Assembly: GCF_001263205.1 (NCBI RefSeq)
Contig: NZ_CP012333.1
Coordinates: forward strand, 3,844,001 to 3,908,000
DNA length: 64,000 nucleotides
From: Labilithrix luteola
GTDB taxonomy: Bacteria > Myxococcota_A > Polyangia > Polyangiales > Polyangiaceae
Direction: 5' to 3'
Both the position numbers and the translations under genes were made by a program. Below the pieces are notes generated by a model. The model did no database searches and was not told the origin of the DNA. It worked only from the letters and a program-made list of their open reading frames with translations. The number at the start of each line of letters is the position of its first letter. The first letter of the stretch is position 1. Below are positions 35,065 to 43,839 of this stretch, piece after piece.

Positions 35065-38019
35065 ATGAAACTTTCGTTTGCGCGTGCACGCTCGCTCGTT
35101 GGCTTTCCGCTGCTCGCTCTCTCTCTCGTACTCGGTAGTGCCGGCATCGCGCACGCCGACGACCTCGCCGACGAGGCCGATCTCCAATTCAACTTGGGCG
35201 CCGATCGCTACGAAGCCGGCGACTACAAAGGCGCGCTCGAGCACTTCCTCGCGTCGAACCGACTCGTTCCGAACAGGAACGTCGTCTTCAACATTGCGCG
35301 CACCTACGAGCAGCTGAAGCGCGGGCCCGACGCCTATCGCTATTACATGCAGGCGCTCGAGGAGGAGACGAACCACGCCGCTCGCAAGCGCGTCGAGGAA
35401 GCTCTCGTCCGCATCGGACCCACCGTCGCGATCTTGAAGGTGGAGACCGATCCGCCGGGAGCAACGGTCTACCTCGATCGAAAAGATCTCGGGCCGCGTG
35501 GAAACTCGCCACGCTCACTCGGGCTGGCGGCAGGGAAATACAAGGTGATCGTCGAGCTCCCCGGCTACGAGCCGGCGGAGTCCGAGCAGCCCGTCGAGGC
35601 GAAGATCGGCCAAGAGGCGCGCGTCCAGCTGCGGCTGAATCCGATCCTCGGGAGCCTCAAGATCGAAGGCGAGTCGGGGGCCGAAGTGCGCCTCGATTCG
35701 GAAGACGCGAAAGTCCTCTGCATGGTTCCCTGTACGACCACCGTGGTGCCCGGAAGGCACACGCTGCTCGTGTCCAAGGCTGGATTCCAGACCGGCGAAT
35801 ATCCGATCGACGTTCGCCCCAAGAGCGCGTTGAGTGTGCGCGCCAAGCTCTCGCCCGAGCTCGGCGCCGTCGTCGTGAACGCCGACGTGCGCGATGCGCT
35901 CATCACCGTCGACGATCAGCCGTACGGCTTCACGCCCGCCGTCCTCAACGTGCCGGTCGGTCCGCACGTGGTGAAGGTCTCGCAGCAAGGCTTCCGTACC
36001 GTCGAGCAGAAGGTCGACGTCGCGGTGAAGAAGCAGACGCGCGTCGACGTCCAGCTCGCGCTCCTCGAAGAAGTCACCGCTGCGAGCCGCGTGACGGAGT
36101 CGGTCGAAGACGCGCCGGCCTCGGTCACCATCATCTCGTACCAGGAGCTTCGCGCGATGGGGTACCCCACCGTCGCCGAAGCCGTGCGCGGCGTGCGAGG
36201 CCTCTACCTCTCCGACGACCGCAGCTACGCCACGATCGGCGTACGCGGATTCTCCCGCCCCGGCGACTACGGCAACCGCGTGCTCATCCTGCTCGACGGT
36301 CAGCCGATGAACGACAACTACATCTGGTCGTCGTACGTCGGGTTCGACGGTCGCGTGGACATCGACGACATCGACCGCATCGAAATCGTGCGAGGCCCGG
36401 GCTCGGTTCTCTACGGTACGAGCGCGTTCTTCGGCGTCATCAACCTCGTCACGCGCTCGCGCGATCAACGAACGCACGGCGAGGTTGCGGTTTCGACGGC
36501 GGAGTACGGCGTGGGGCGCGTGCGTTCCACCGCGGTTTTCCGCTTCTCGGAGAACGCCGGCATGTGGGCCACGGTCTCGGCCGCGCACGGAGCCGGTCGT
36601 GACTTCTTCTATCCCGAGCTCCAGGCCGATCCGCAAGATCCACAGGCCGAGCGCGGCTCCAACGGGTTGCCCATCGACGGCTACGCGCGCGGCGTCGACA
36701 GCTTCGACGCGGCGATGTTCACCGGGCGCGCCTGGTACAAGGCGGCCACGCTCCAGTGGTTCCTCAACACGAGGAACAAGAAGATCCCCACCGGCGAGTA
36801 CGGCACGATCTTCGGCGACTCGCGCAACCACTACGCCGACACACGCGGCATGATCGAAGGACGCTTCGAGCCGCAGCTCTCGAAGGCCGTGCAGTCGATG
36901 AGCCGTGCGCACGCGAACCTCTACGACTTCGACGCGGGCAGTGCCTATGCCACGCGCGATGGGCTCAACCGCGACACGTATCGCGGCCGCTGGGTGGGCC
37001 TCGAACAGCGCTTCGTGTTCACGCCCACCGACCAGATCCGCGCCACGCTCGGCGGCGAAGTCATCCGGCACATCCAGACGAAGCAGCTCGGCGATTCCGA
37101 TGCCGGGCCGTACATCTTCGACAATGCCGGAAATCCCGGTCGAAACGATCCCTTCACGGTCGCCGCCGGCTACGCCCTCGCCGACGTATCGTTCTCGCCG
37201 CGCTTCAAGCTCTCGGGCGGTGCGCGCCTCGACTACTACTCGAACCTCGATCAGTTCGACGTGGCCTCGGCCTTCAACCCGCGCCTGGCCGCCATCCTCA
37301 AGCCGTACGACGGTGGCGTTCTCAAGATCATGGCCGGTAAGGCGTTCCGCGCGCCGAGCGTCTACGAGCTCTATTACTCGTCGAGCACGCAGATCCCTTC
37401 GAATGGTCTCAAGCCCGAGCAGATCTATTCGGGCGAGGTCGAGCTCACGCATCGTCTCTCGCCGACGGTGCTCGCGACGGTCGCCGGCTACGGCAACTAC
37501 GTCTCGCGCCTCATCGAGCTTCGCTACATCGATGCGACCATCAACCAGTATGCGAACTCCAACGCACCCGTGTTCGTTTTCGGCGGCGAGGCCGAAGTGC
37601 GTCGCGAGTGGCGTGCCGGTTGGATGGTCGCGGCCACGGCCTCCGTGCAGAAGGCCCGCTACGTCGACGACTCCTCGCTTCGTGACGTTCCGAACTCGCC
37701 GGCCGTGCTCGGCTCGGTGAAGGGCGCGGTGCCGATCATCGGCCGGAGCCTGATGGGCATGACGCGCCTCACGATCGAAGGCCCGCGTCCCGACCGCAAC
37801 GTACGCACGACGGATCCCCCGCAGGGCACGACGGATGCGGGCGTGGTCTGGGATCTCGTGCTCTCCGGCGAAGCCGAGAAGCTCGGCGTTCGGTACAACC
37901 TCGGTGTCTACAACTTGATGGACTGGAAGTACGACGTCGTGCCGAGTGGCGAGTTCCGTCAACGCACGCTCGTACAGAACGGCCGTACGGCCCTCGCCAG
38001 CGTCACCGTGTCGTTCTAG
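35065..38019 (+). CDS. TonB-dependent receptor with N-terminal TPR and PEGA domains
   Basis: Outer-membrane protein of 984 residues. After a signal peptide ('LLALSLVLGSAGIAHA') come TPR-like repeats (about 35-115), then three PEGA-type beta domains (about 120-335: 'VETDPPGATVYLDRKDLG', 'KIEGESGAEVRLDS', 'NADVRDALITVDDQPYGFTP'). A TonB plug follows ('ESVEDAPASVTIISYQELRAMGYPTVAEAVRG', 'VRGFSRPGDYGNRVLILLDGQPMNDN', 'DIDRIEIVRGPGSVLYG'), and then a 22-strand-type barrel with 'GKAFRAPSVYELYYSS', ending in a C-terminal aromatic residue (VTVSF). The plug is Ile-rich and CirA/FepA-like. The ligand is unknown. Domain fusion of this kind is unusual. The lipoprotein gene starts 17 bp downstream. Confidence 0.88.
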   Translation: MKLSFARARSLVGFPLLALSLVLGSAGIAHADDLADEADLQFNLGADRYEAGDYKGALEHFLASNRLVPNRNVVFNIARTYEQLKRGPDAYRYYMQALEEETNHAARKRVEEALVRIGPTVAILKVETDPPGATVYLDRKDLGPRGNSPRSLGLAAGKYKVIVELPGYEPAESEQPVEAKIGQEARVQLRLNPILGSLKIEGESGAEVRLDSEDAKVLCMVPCTTTVVPGRHTLLVSKAGFQTGEYPIDVRPKSALSVRAKLSPELGAVVVNADVRDALITVDDQPYGFTPAVLNVPVGPHVVKVSQQGFRTVEQKVDVAVKKQTRVDVQLALLEEVTAASRVTESVEDAPASVTIISYQELRAMGYPTVAEAVRGVRGLYLSDDRSYATIGVRGFSRPGDYGNRVLILLDGQPMNDNYIWSSYVGFDGRVDIDDIDRIEIVRGPGSVLYGTSAFFGVINLVTRSRDQRTHGEVAVSTAEYGVGRVRSTAVFRFSENAGMWATVSAAHGAGRDFFYPELQADPQDPQAERGSNGLPIDGYARGVDSFDAAMFTGRAWYKAATLQWFLNTRNKKIPTGEYGTIFGDSRNHYADTRGMIEGRFEPQLSKAVQSMSRAHANLYDFDAGSAYATRDGLNRDTYRGRWVGLEQRFVFTPTDQIRATLGGEVIRHIQTKQLGDSDAGPYIFDNAGNPGRNDPFTVAAGYALADVSFSPRFKLSGGARLDYYSNLDQFDVASAFNPRLAAILKPYDGGVLKIMAGKAFRAPSVYELYYSSSTQIPSNGLKPEQIYSGEVELTHRLSPTVLATVAGYGNYVSRLIELRYIDATINQYANSNAPVFVFGGEAEVRREWRAGWMVAATASVQKARYVDDSSLRDVPNSPAVLGSVKGAVPIIGRSLMGMTRLTIEGPRPDRNVRTTDPPQGTTDAGVVWDLVLSGEAEKLGVRYNLGVYNLMDWKYDVVPSGEFRQRTLVQNGRTALASVTVSF

Positions 38020-38035
38020 CGAGGAGAGGAAACCG

Positions 38036-38428
38036 ATGACGCTCCGATCGCGATCCGTTCTCCTCGCGTCCACCGTGGCCTTGGCCTCGATGGGCGTGTG
38101 GGCGTGCAGCGAGAATCCCTCGATCGATGGGCACAACGTGCCCAAGATCGGAGGTCTCGCGCCGCCGTCGTGCGAAGACGTGTGCAATCGGCTCGCGCAG
38201 CTTTGCGGCTATGCGCCCGTCGATTGCGTAGCGCGCTGTTCGTCTGCGGAGGAGGGCGACGATCACGCCCATCGCATCTGCATCGGGCAAGCCTCGAGCT
38301 GTCGTGAAGCGCTCGAGACGTGTGGAAACGCGGATAGCGGCGACCAAGCCGGGGGCCCATCCGGTAGTGTCGGCTCGACCGGCGACGCTGCCGGACCGGA
38401 TGCCGGAGACGACGCCGACGCGGGCTGA
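38036..38428 (+). CDS. Small cysteine-rich lipoprotein
   Basis: Protein of 130 residues with a strong ribosome binding site (GAGGAGAGGA) and a lipoprotein signal ('LLASTVALASMGVWAC', lipobox Val-Trp-Ala-Cys). The mature part contains about nine Cys in a pattern such as 'CEDVCNRLAQLCGYAPVDCVARC' broken as C-x3-C-x7-C-x6-C-x3-C, then 'CIGQASSCREALETC', indicating disulfide-bonded helices. It ends in a Gly/Asp/Ala tail typical of myxobacterial surface lipoproteins. It lies 17 bp after the TonB receptor gene and probably works with it in the outer membrane. The function is unknown. Confidence 0.8.
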   Translation: MTLRSRSVLLASTVALASMGVWACSENPSIDGHNVPKIGGLAPPSCEDVCNRLAQLCGYAPVDCVARCSSAEEGDDHAHRICIGQASSCREALETCGNADSGDQAGGPSGSVGSTGDAAGPDAGDDADAG

Positions 38429-38532
38429 GTTCGCAGCTCGCTCTCGTGTCGCACGAGCACTCTGACGCGACGAGCCAATCGCCAGACCGCGATCGGCAGG
38501 GCGCGCTCGCGCATGCTACGAGATCGAAGGCG

Positions 38533-39588
38533 ATGCACCTCTTCGGTCACCTCAAGGCGTACGACTACGGCGAAGTTCACTTCAAGTTCGACAAGGCGAG
38601 CGGCCTCAAGGCGATCATCGCCATCCACGATTCGCGCCTCGGTCCGGCGCTGGGTGGCTGTCGGTTCATCGATTACGTCAACGACGAGGCCGCGCTGATC
38701 GACGCGCTGCGCCTTGCTCGTGGCATGACCTACAAAGCGGCGCTTGCCGGGCTCGCCCACGGCGGCGGCAAGAGCGTCATCGTCCGCCCCAAGGAGCGCT
38801 TCGATCGCGTCGCACTGTTCCGCGCCTTCGGCAAGTTCGTCGACGACCTCGGCGGTCACTACATCACGGCCGAAGACAGCGGTACGGGACTCGAGGACAT
38901 GGAGGTCATTCGCACGGTGACGAAGAGCGTCACCGGCGTCGACGTCGCCAACGGTGGCTCGGGCGATCCTTCGCCGTTCACGGCGCTCGGCGTGCGTCGC
39001 GGCATCGAGGCTTGCGTGAAGTTCAAGCTAGGACGCGACTCGCTCGCGGGCGTGCACGTCGCCGTGCAGGGCGTGGGGCACGTTGGCTATCACCTCTGCA
39101 AAGAGCTGCATGCCGTCGGGGCCACCATTTCCGTGGCCGACGTCGATCCTCTGAAGACCGAGCGTGCCCAGCGCGAGTTCGGCGCGAGCGTGGTTCCGCT
39201 CGACTCGATTTTCGAGGTCGATTGCGACGTCCTCGCCCCCTGCGCCCTCGGCTCGGCCCTCAACGACACGACGATTCCGCGTCTCCGGGCGACCATCGTG
39301 GCAGGCGCCGCGAACAACCAGCTCGCCGAGCCTCGCCATGGCGACGACCTCTACGCGCGCGACATTCTCTACGCGCCGGACTACGCCATCAACGCGGGCG
39401 GTCTCGTCAACGTGGCCCAGGAAGTCCTCGGCTACGACGCGAAGAAGGCGCGCGAGAAGACGATGACCATCTACGACACGATCTACGAAATCGCCGATCG
39501 CAGCCGCAAGACGGATGCGCCGACGTACAAGATCGCGGACATGATGGTCGAAGAGAAGCTCGCCCTCGTGGCGGAAGGCCGGTCTTAG
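38533..39588 (+). CDS. ldh: Leucine/phenylalanine-type amino acid dehydrogenase
   Basis: NAD-dependent oxidative deaminase of branched-chain or aromatic amino acids, 351 residues from the ATG at 38533. Its N-terminus then aligns with leucine dehydrogenase ('MHLFGHLKAYDYGEVHFKFD'); a GTG at 38446 would add 29 residues of low-complexity leader. Signatures: 'GLKAIIAIHDSRLGPALGGCR', catalytic Lys in 'GLAHGGGKSVI', 'TAEDSGTGLEDM', the Rossmann 'VQGVGHVGYHL', and 'APDYAINAGGLVNVAQE'. This pattern is of the Leu/Val/Phe dehydrogenase clade rather than glutamate dehydrogenase. It probably supplies keto-acid precursors for branched-chain fatty acids or feeds amino-acid catabolism. The gene ends 4 bp inside the convergent neighbour. 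Confidence 0.88.
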   Translation: MHLFGHLKAYDYGEVHFKFDKASGLKAIIAIHDSRLGPALGGCRFIDYVNDEAALIDALRLARGMTYKAALAGLAHGGGKSVIVRPKERFDRVALFRAFGKFVDDLGGHYITAEDSGTGLEDMEVIRTVTKSVTGVDVANGGSGDPSPFTALGVRRGIEACVKFKLGRDSLAGVHVAVQGVGHVGYHLCKELHAVGATISVADVDPLKTERAQREFGASVVPLDSIFEVDCDVLAPCALGSALNDTTIPRLRATIVAGAANNQLAEPRHGDDLYARDILYAPDYAINAGGLVNVAQEVLGYDAKKAREKTMTIYDTIYEIADRSRKTDAPTYKIADMMVEEKLALVAEGRS

Positions 39589-40997
39589 TTCTTCGCCTTC
39601 GCGTCGACCGGGGTGTCGAGCGTGCGCTCGGCGACGTCGAGAGGGACTTCGCCGAGCTCGGACCACGCGTGGGCCCGCGCTTTTGGATCGTCGCCTCGCG
39701 CAAGGAGCAGGGCCGCGTAGCCACCGCCGAGCGCCGAAACCGGGCGGGCGAGGGCCATGCGCTCCCAGCGCGCCGTGATATCGGGTGACGGACGAGCCAT
39801 CGTGTGGTGCTTGGCGGTCGTCGCTTCGATCGTGCCCCCGCGCGCCGTGTCGAGCGCCCATTGAGCGATGACGACGTGGTCGTGCAGCGCCACGAGCGCT
39901 GCGGCCTTGGCGGCATCGTCGCTCGCATCGGCCAGCGTGTGCCTCAGCCGACACGCCGAGACGCGCTCCGGCGGAGGAACCATCGAGCGCATGCGCGAGC
40001 CGGGCACGGCGTCGACGCATGGTGTATCGGGCTCGTTCTTGCGGGCTTCGGGGAACACCAGCTTCGCCACGCGTGCGCCAAGGTCGTCGCCCGAGAGCTT
40101 CGCGGCTTCGGCGGCCTTCTCTGCGCGAGCGCGAAGATCTTTCTCGGTAGCGTCGAAGGCCTTCTCCATGGCCTCGGGGCTGCCTTCGAGCCCGAGGTGG
40201 GCGCGTACGCGGGTCGCCGTCTGCGACCAATCGTGGGCCGCGCGCGGGCGCTGTCCGTTCTGGGCCTCGAGAGCCTCGCGAAGCTGGACGAGCTTGGCGG
40301 TCGAGTCACGGAAGCCGGGCGCGTCGATCTCGTGTTCGAGTGCGTCGAGTGCGTCGTCGAGCTCGCGCGCGCGGATGACGTCGAGCTTGGTGGGGCTCGC
40401 GGCGACCGATGCGCGAAGCTCCTCGAGCCTACGCGTGAGCCAGCGGTCGCGTTCGGCGGCCTGCTCCTTCGACGAGGGCGCCGTCCAAGTCTCCACCACA
40501 CCGCGAACCAGTGAACTCGCCGAGCGCGGAAGTGCGCGTTCCTCGTCGAGGCGTACGCTTTCTTCGTCGATGAGGCGTCCGAGCAGCTCGCGTTCGAACG
40601 CTGGCGCGGGCGTCATCGCGGAGGCCTGGCTCGGCAGTTCCTTGGGCGTCGAGGCGAGCTTGGCCTTCGCCGAGGCGAGGCCCCGCGCGCGGGCTTCGAA
40701 CGAGAACGGGTCGATGGCCCCGTCGACGGCGGCCAAGCTGGGATCCTCCGCGAGGAGGGCGCCCATCGTGACGCGCCGGAGATCGTCTTCGCCCGGAGTG
40801 ACGCGCGCACGGAGCGCGACGCGCCGATCGAGCGCCGACAGATCACGCAGGAGCTCGTCCTCGGTCTTCTCGAAGGCCTGAACACGCGCCGCGGCGTTGG
40901 CCGGGTTTTCTTCCGCGGGTGACCGAGCCGCATTCCCGCCGCCACAACCCACCAGCAGAAAGAGGCCGAGAACGCCGGTAACGAGCGTCGAACGCAT
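39585..40997 (-). CDS. Helical lipoprotein of unknown function
   Basis: Protein of 470 residues with a lipoprotein signal ('MRSTLVTGVLGLFLLVGCGGG'). The mature part is Ala/Arg/Glu/Leu-rich and almost wholly helical, without a recognised domain. Two or more regions resemble long alpha-helical bundles ('ELRASVAASPTKLDVIRARELDDALDALEHEI', 'ALEAQNGQRPRAAHDWSQTATRVRAHLG'). Similar proteins in other bacteria are DUF885-like or helical scaffold lipoproteins, but I see no HExxH-type site. Stop codon overlaps the dehydrogenase gene by 4 bp in a convergent arrangement. YjbQ gene lies 6 bp upstream, suggesting a two-gene transcript. Confidence 0.65.
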   Translation of the reverse strand: MRSTLVTGVLGLFLLVGCGGGNAARSPAEENPANAAARVQAFEKTEDELLRDLSALDRRVALRARVTPGEDDLRRVTMGALLAEDPSLAAVDGAIDPFSFEARARGLASAKAKLASTPKELPSQASAMTPAPAFERELLGRLIDEESVRLDEERALPRSASSLVRGVVETWTAPSSKEQAAERDRWLTRRLEELRASVAASPTKLDVIRARELDDALDALEHEIDAPGFRDSTAKLVQLREALEAQNGQRPRAAHDWSQTATRVRAHLGLEGSPEAMEKAFDATEKDLRARAEKAAEAAKLSGDDLGARVAKLVFPEARKNEPDTPCVDAVPGSRMRSMVPPPERVSACRLRHTLADASDDAAKAAALVALHDHVVIAQWALDTARGGTIEATTAKHHTMARPSPDITARWERMALARPVSALGGGYAALLLARGDDPKARAHAWSELGEVPLDVAERTLDTPVDAKAKN

Positions 40998-41003
40998 GAG
41001 CTT

Positions 41004-41417
41004 TCACATCCCCATGATCTTGACGATGAGCCGCTTGTCTCGCTGCCCGTCGAACTCCGCGTAGAACACGCGCTGCCACGTGCCGAGGTCGAGGCGCCCC
41101 TTGGTGATCGGCACGATGACCTCGTGGTGGACGAGCATCGACTTGAGATGCGCATCGCCGTTGTCTTCGCCCGTTCGGTGATGCTTGTAATCTTCACGGA
41201 ACGGCGCGATGCCCTCGAGCCACTTCCAGATGTCCTCGTGGAGGCCCGACTCGTTGTCGTTCACGAAGACGCCCGCCGTGATGTGCATGGCGCTGACGAG
41301 CATGAAGCCCTCGACGATGCCGCTCCGGTCGAGCACCTCTTCGAGCTGTGGCGTGAGATGAACGAGCTCGCGGCGCTTCTTCGTGTGGAACGTGAAGTAT
41401 TCGGTGTGGGACTTCAT
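41004..41417 (-). CDS. yjbQ: YjbQ family protein (UPF0047)
   Basis: Protein of 137 residues with the full UPF0047 signature: 'GFMLVSAMHITAGVFVNDNESGLHEDIWKWLEG' broken here as 'LVSAMHITAGVFVNDNE' and 'LHEDIWKWLE', followed by 'DAHLKSMLVHHEVIVPITKGRLDLGTWQRVFYAEFDG' read as 'NGDAHLKSMLVHHEV' and 'GRLDLGTWQ.VF..EFDG'. Conserved His, Asn and Glu residues of the trimeric metal-binding fold are kept. YjbQ members have been reported to show weak thiamin-phosphate-synthase-like activity, but the physiological role is unclear. It lies just upstream of the helical lipoprotein gene on the same strand. Confidence 0.9.
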   Translation of the reverse strand: MKSHTEYFTFHTKKRRELVHLTPQLEEVLDRSGIVEGFMLVSAMHITAGVFVNDNESGLHEDIWKWLEGIAPFREDYKHHRTGEDNGDAHLKSMLVHHEVIVPITKGRLDLGTWQRVFYAEFDGQRDKRLIVKIMGM

Positions 41418-41512
41418 GGTGGATCGAGGACGAGCTGGTTTTGCCGGCTAGTTTAGCGCTCGGCGCCTAGGGCCGACGGTTCGCCGGAAAGTCGCAGTTC
41501 GCGGTCGCATTC

Positions 41513-41737
41513 TCAGGGAGCCGACGGCGCATGTGTGCCAGCTTCGGCGCCGGCGCCCGCTTCAGCTGTTCCCGCCTCGCCGGCGTCTGCGAGCGGAAGG
41601 CGCGATCGCGGAATATGCTGGCTCCCGCCGGTCATGCCGATCGCGATGATCGCGCCTACGGCGAGCACCATCGCGGCGAGCAGGAGGAGGACGAGGTTGC
41701 GTCCTTGGGTGGTTGGCGTGCGGGGGACTTGGTTCAT
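41513..41737 (-). CDS. Small single-pass membrane protein
   Basis: Hypothetical protein of 74 residues with one hydrophobic helix ('NLVLLLLAAMVLAVGAIIAIGM', about 14-35) after a short basic/Pro/Thr leader, and a Gly/Ala/Glu tail of about 25 residues. Topology is consistent with an inner-membrane anchor. It is divergent from the radical SAM gene, with 83 bp between starts. No homologous family is recognised. Small size and low complexity keep the confidence moderate. Confidence 0.5.
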   Translation of the reverse strand: MNQVPRTPTTQGRNLVLLLLAAMVLAVGAIIAIGMTGGSQHIPRSRLPLADAGEAGTAEAGAGAEAGTHAPSAP

Positions 41738-41820
41738 CGGTTCCGAAAGGCGAGGGCAGGCACTCTAGCAGGGTCTTTTCGCACCTGTTCGGCGCAGCCG
41801 GGCCGTTATACCGTGGGATC

Positions 41821-43761
41821 GTGATTGCCGATTCGCTTGGCTCCTCCGCTTCTGCCGTGACCCGCGTCGTCTCCGAGGCTGTTTCTCATTGCGCTCGTCT
41901 TGGTACGCGCTCGGCAGCTCGTTCGGCACGTGCGCTTTGGCCGCTGATCCAGCGGCTGAACCAGGCCATCGAGAAGCCCGCGATCAAACCGGCGTGGGCG
42001 CCTGCGCCGCTCCTCAAGCGCCACGAGCGGACGTTTCCGCAGCTGGGCTTTCCCCGCGAGACCGACTCGCTCTGCCCGCGATGCGTCAAAGAGGTCCGTA
42101 CGGACGTGCTCAGTGGCGCGCGCGACCTCCGCGAGCTGATCGACGGCCGCCCCGGCGAGATCAAGGCGCGCATCGTCGAGAAGGTGGTCGACGGTCGCAA
42201 CTGCGTGGTGATGGAGAAGGAGTGCCCGACGCACGGCGTCTTCGAAGACGTCATGGCGGTCGACCCGGGGTTCCTGCGCCGCCTCGAGAACCTCTATCCG
42301 GGCCGCGACTTCCTCGCGCCGCTCACGAAGCTCCGCGAGCACGGTAGCTCGAGCATCAAGTACGGGCGCGGCAGCGTGCTCACCGTGGATCTCACGAACC
42401 GCTGCAACATGATGTGCGACCCATGCTTCATGGACGCGAACCAGGTTGGTTACGTCCACGAGCTCGAGTGGGACGACGTGAAGAAGATCCTGGACGACGC
42501 CATCACGGTGCAGCCGCGCCGTCAGATGAGCATCCAGTTCTCGGGCGGCGAGCCCACGCTCAGCCCGCACTTCTTCCGCGCCATCGAGTACGCCCGCGAG
42601 GTCGGCTTCTTCGCCGTGCAGTGCGCGACGAACGGCATCGAGTTCGCCAAAGATCCGGAGTTCGCCCACAAGGCCAAGAAGGCCGGCCTCCGCATGGCGT
42701 ACCTGCAGTTCGACGGCATCGGCAACGAGGTCAACGCGCACCGCAAGGTCGGAAACCTCTACGACGTGAAGGTCCGCGCGATCGAAAATCTGCATGCTGC
42801 AGGCATCGACGTGATCCTCGTCGTCACCGTCGTGAACGGCGTGAACGACCACCACGTCGGAAAGATCGTCGACTTCGCGATCGAGAACGCCGACAAGGTC
42901 ACCGTCGTCAGCTTCCAGCCCGTGAGTTTCACCGGGCGCGACGAAGACATCACCGACGAGCAGCGCAAGGCCCAGCGCTACACGCTCTCGCACCTCGCGC
43001 ACGACATCAAAGACCAGTGCGGCTTCTCCGAGCCGATGCGCGATTGGTTCCCGCTCTCGGCGATGGGGCCCTTCAGCGACCTCACCGATACGCTCCTCGG
43101 CGACCGCGCCGACTGGGGCTCGATGAAGTGCGGCTGTCATCCGAACTGCGGCATCGGCACGGTGTTCTTCGTCAACAAGAAGACCAAGCAGGCCGTTCCG
43201 CTCACCGAGTTCCTGAACCTCGAGCAGCTCTTGCTCGACATCCAGGAGATCACCGACGCCGCGCAGGGCCGCACGCTCACGCTCGCCGAGGTGGCTCTCT
43301 CGATCCTGAAGAATTTCGACGCCGACAAGTCGCCCATCAGCTTCCCCACGCTGCTCAAGCAGTTTCTCAGCCAGACCGGCGCGCGCGGCAAGAAGATCGG
43401 TCAGTTCGAGAGCGACGCGCACGAGTTCGAGTGGCGCATCCTCTTCGTCGCCGGCATGTGGTTCCAGGATCTCTTCAACTACGACTTCCGCCGAACGGAG
43501 ATGTGCATCATCCCGTACGGCACGCAGATGGGTGAGATCAGCTTCTGCGCCTACAACACGGGCGTCGGCTGGCGTCAGGTCATCGAGAAGATGAAGGCCA
43601 CGGCGAGCGTCGCCGATTGGTACCGCACGAAGGGCCGCCACCCCATCTACGCCAAGGGCCAGGATCTCCCGCTCCCCGCGGCGCTCGGCACGGTGACGCT
43701 CCCGCCGGAGCGCAAGGAAGGCGGGGGCAAGCGCGTTCGCCTGCCCGTCGTCTCGACCTGA
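41821..43761 (+). CDS. COG1964-type radical SAM protein (tetraether-synthase/MJ0619-like)
   Basis: Radical SAM enzyme of 646 residues from the GTG at 41821; the open frame continues upstream to an ATG at 41713, which would overlap the divergent gene. The N-terminus has 'SLCPRCVKEV' (Cys85/Cys88) and 'MEKECPTHGVFED' (Cys135), a rubredoxin-like Cys set seen in the COG1964/MJ0619 family. The SAM cluster is Cys195-x3-Cys199-x2-Cys202 in 'LTNRCNMMCDPCF', followed by 'QFSGGEPTLSP'. A C-terminal Cys group ('MKCGCHPNCGIG') may bind a second cluster. Archaeal Tes of this superfamily makes C-C bonds between lipid chains; bacterial members are mostly uncharacterised. The function here is therefore open. 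Confidence 0.85.
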   Translation: MIADSLGSSASAVTRVVSEAVSHCARLGTRSAARSARALWPLIQRLNQAIEKPAIKPAWAPAPLLKRHERTFPQLGFPRETDSLCPRCVKEVRTDVLSGARDLRELIDGRPGEIKARIVEKVVDGRNCVVMEKECPTHGVFEDVMAVDPGFLRRLENLYPGRDFLAPLTKLREHGSSSIKYGRGSVLTVDLTNRCNMMCDPCFMDANQVGYVHELEWDDVKKILDDAITVQPRRQMSIQFSGGEPTLSPHFFRAIEYAREVGFFAVQCATNGIEFAKDPEFAHKAKKAGLRMAYLQFDGIGNEVNAHRKVGNLYDVKVRAIENLHAAGIDVILVVTVVNGVNDHHVGKIVDFAIENADKVTVVSFQPVSFTGRDEDITDEQRKAQRYTLSHLAHDIKDQCGFSEPMRDWFPLSAMGPFSDLTDTLLGDRADWGSMKCGCHPNCGIGTVFFVNKKTKQAVPLTEFLNLEQLLLDIQEITDAAQGRTLTLAEVALSILKNFDADKSPISFPTLLKQFLSQTGARGKKIGQFESDAHEFEWRILFVAGMWFQDLFNYDFRRTEMCIIPYGTQMGEISFCAYNTGVGWRQVIEKMKATASVADWYRTKGRHPIYAKGQDLPLPAALGTVTLPPERKEGGGKRVRLPVVST

Positions 43762-43839
43762 CCTCGGTCGAGAAAAAGCTCCTCGCGGGCGAGGTCCAGC
43801 GCTGAAGCTCGGTTGGAACGACGCGAACGACGGGGGCGG

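Noticed and set aside
35515..38187. Minus-strand open frame of 890 codons opposite the TonB receptor gene
   Set aside because: Antisense shadow with Arg/His/Asp/Glu/Val-rich composition; no recognisable motif, and the sense strand is clear.
38446..38533. GTG at 38446 as the start of the dehydrogenase
   Set aside because: It adds 29 residues of low-complexity leader; the ATG at 38533 matches the usual N-terminus of the family.
41806..43641. Minus-strand open frame of 611 codons opposite the radical SAM gene
   Set aside because: Antisense to a strongly supported protein; composition typical of shadow frames.
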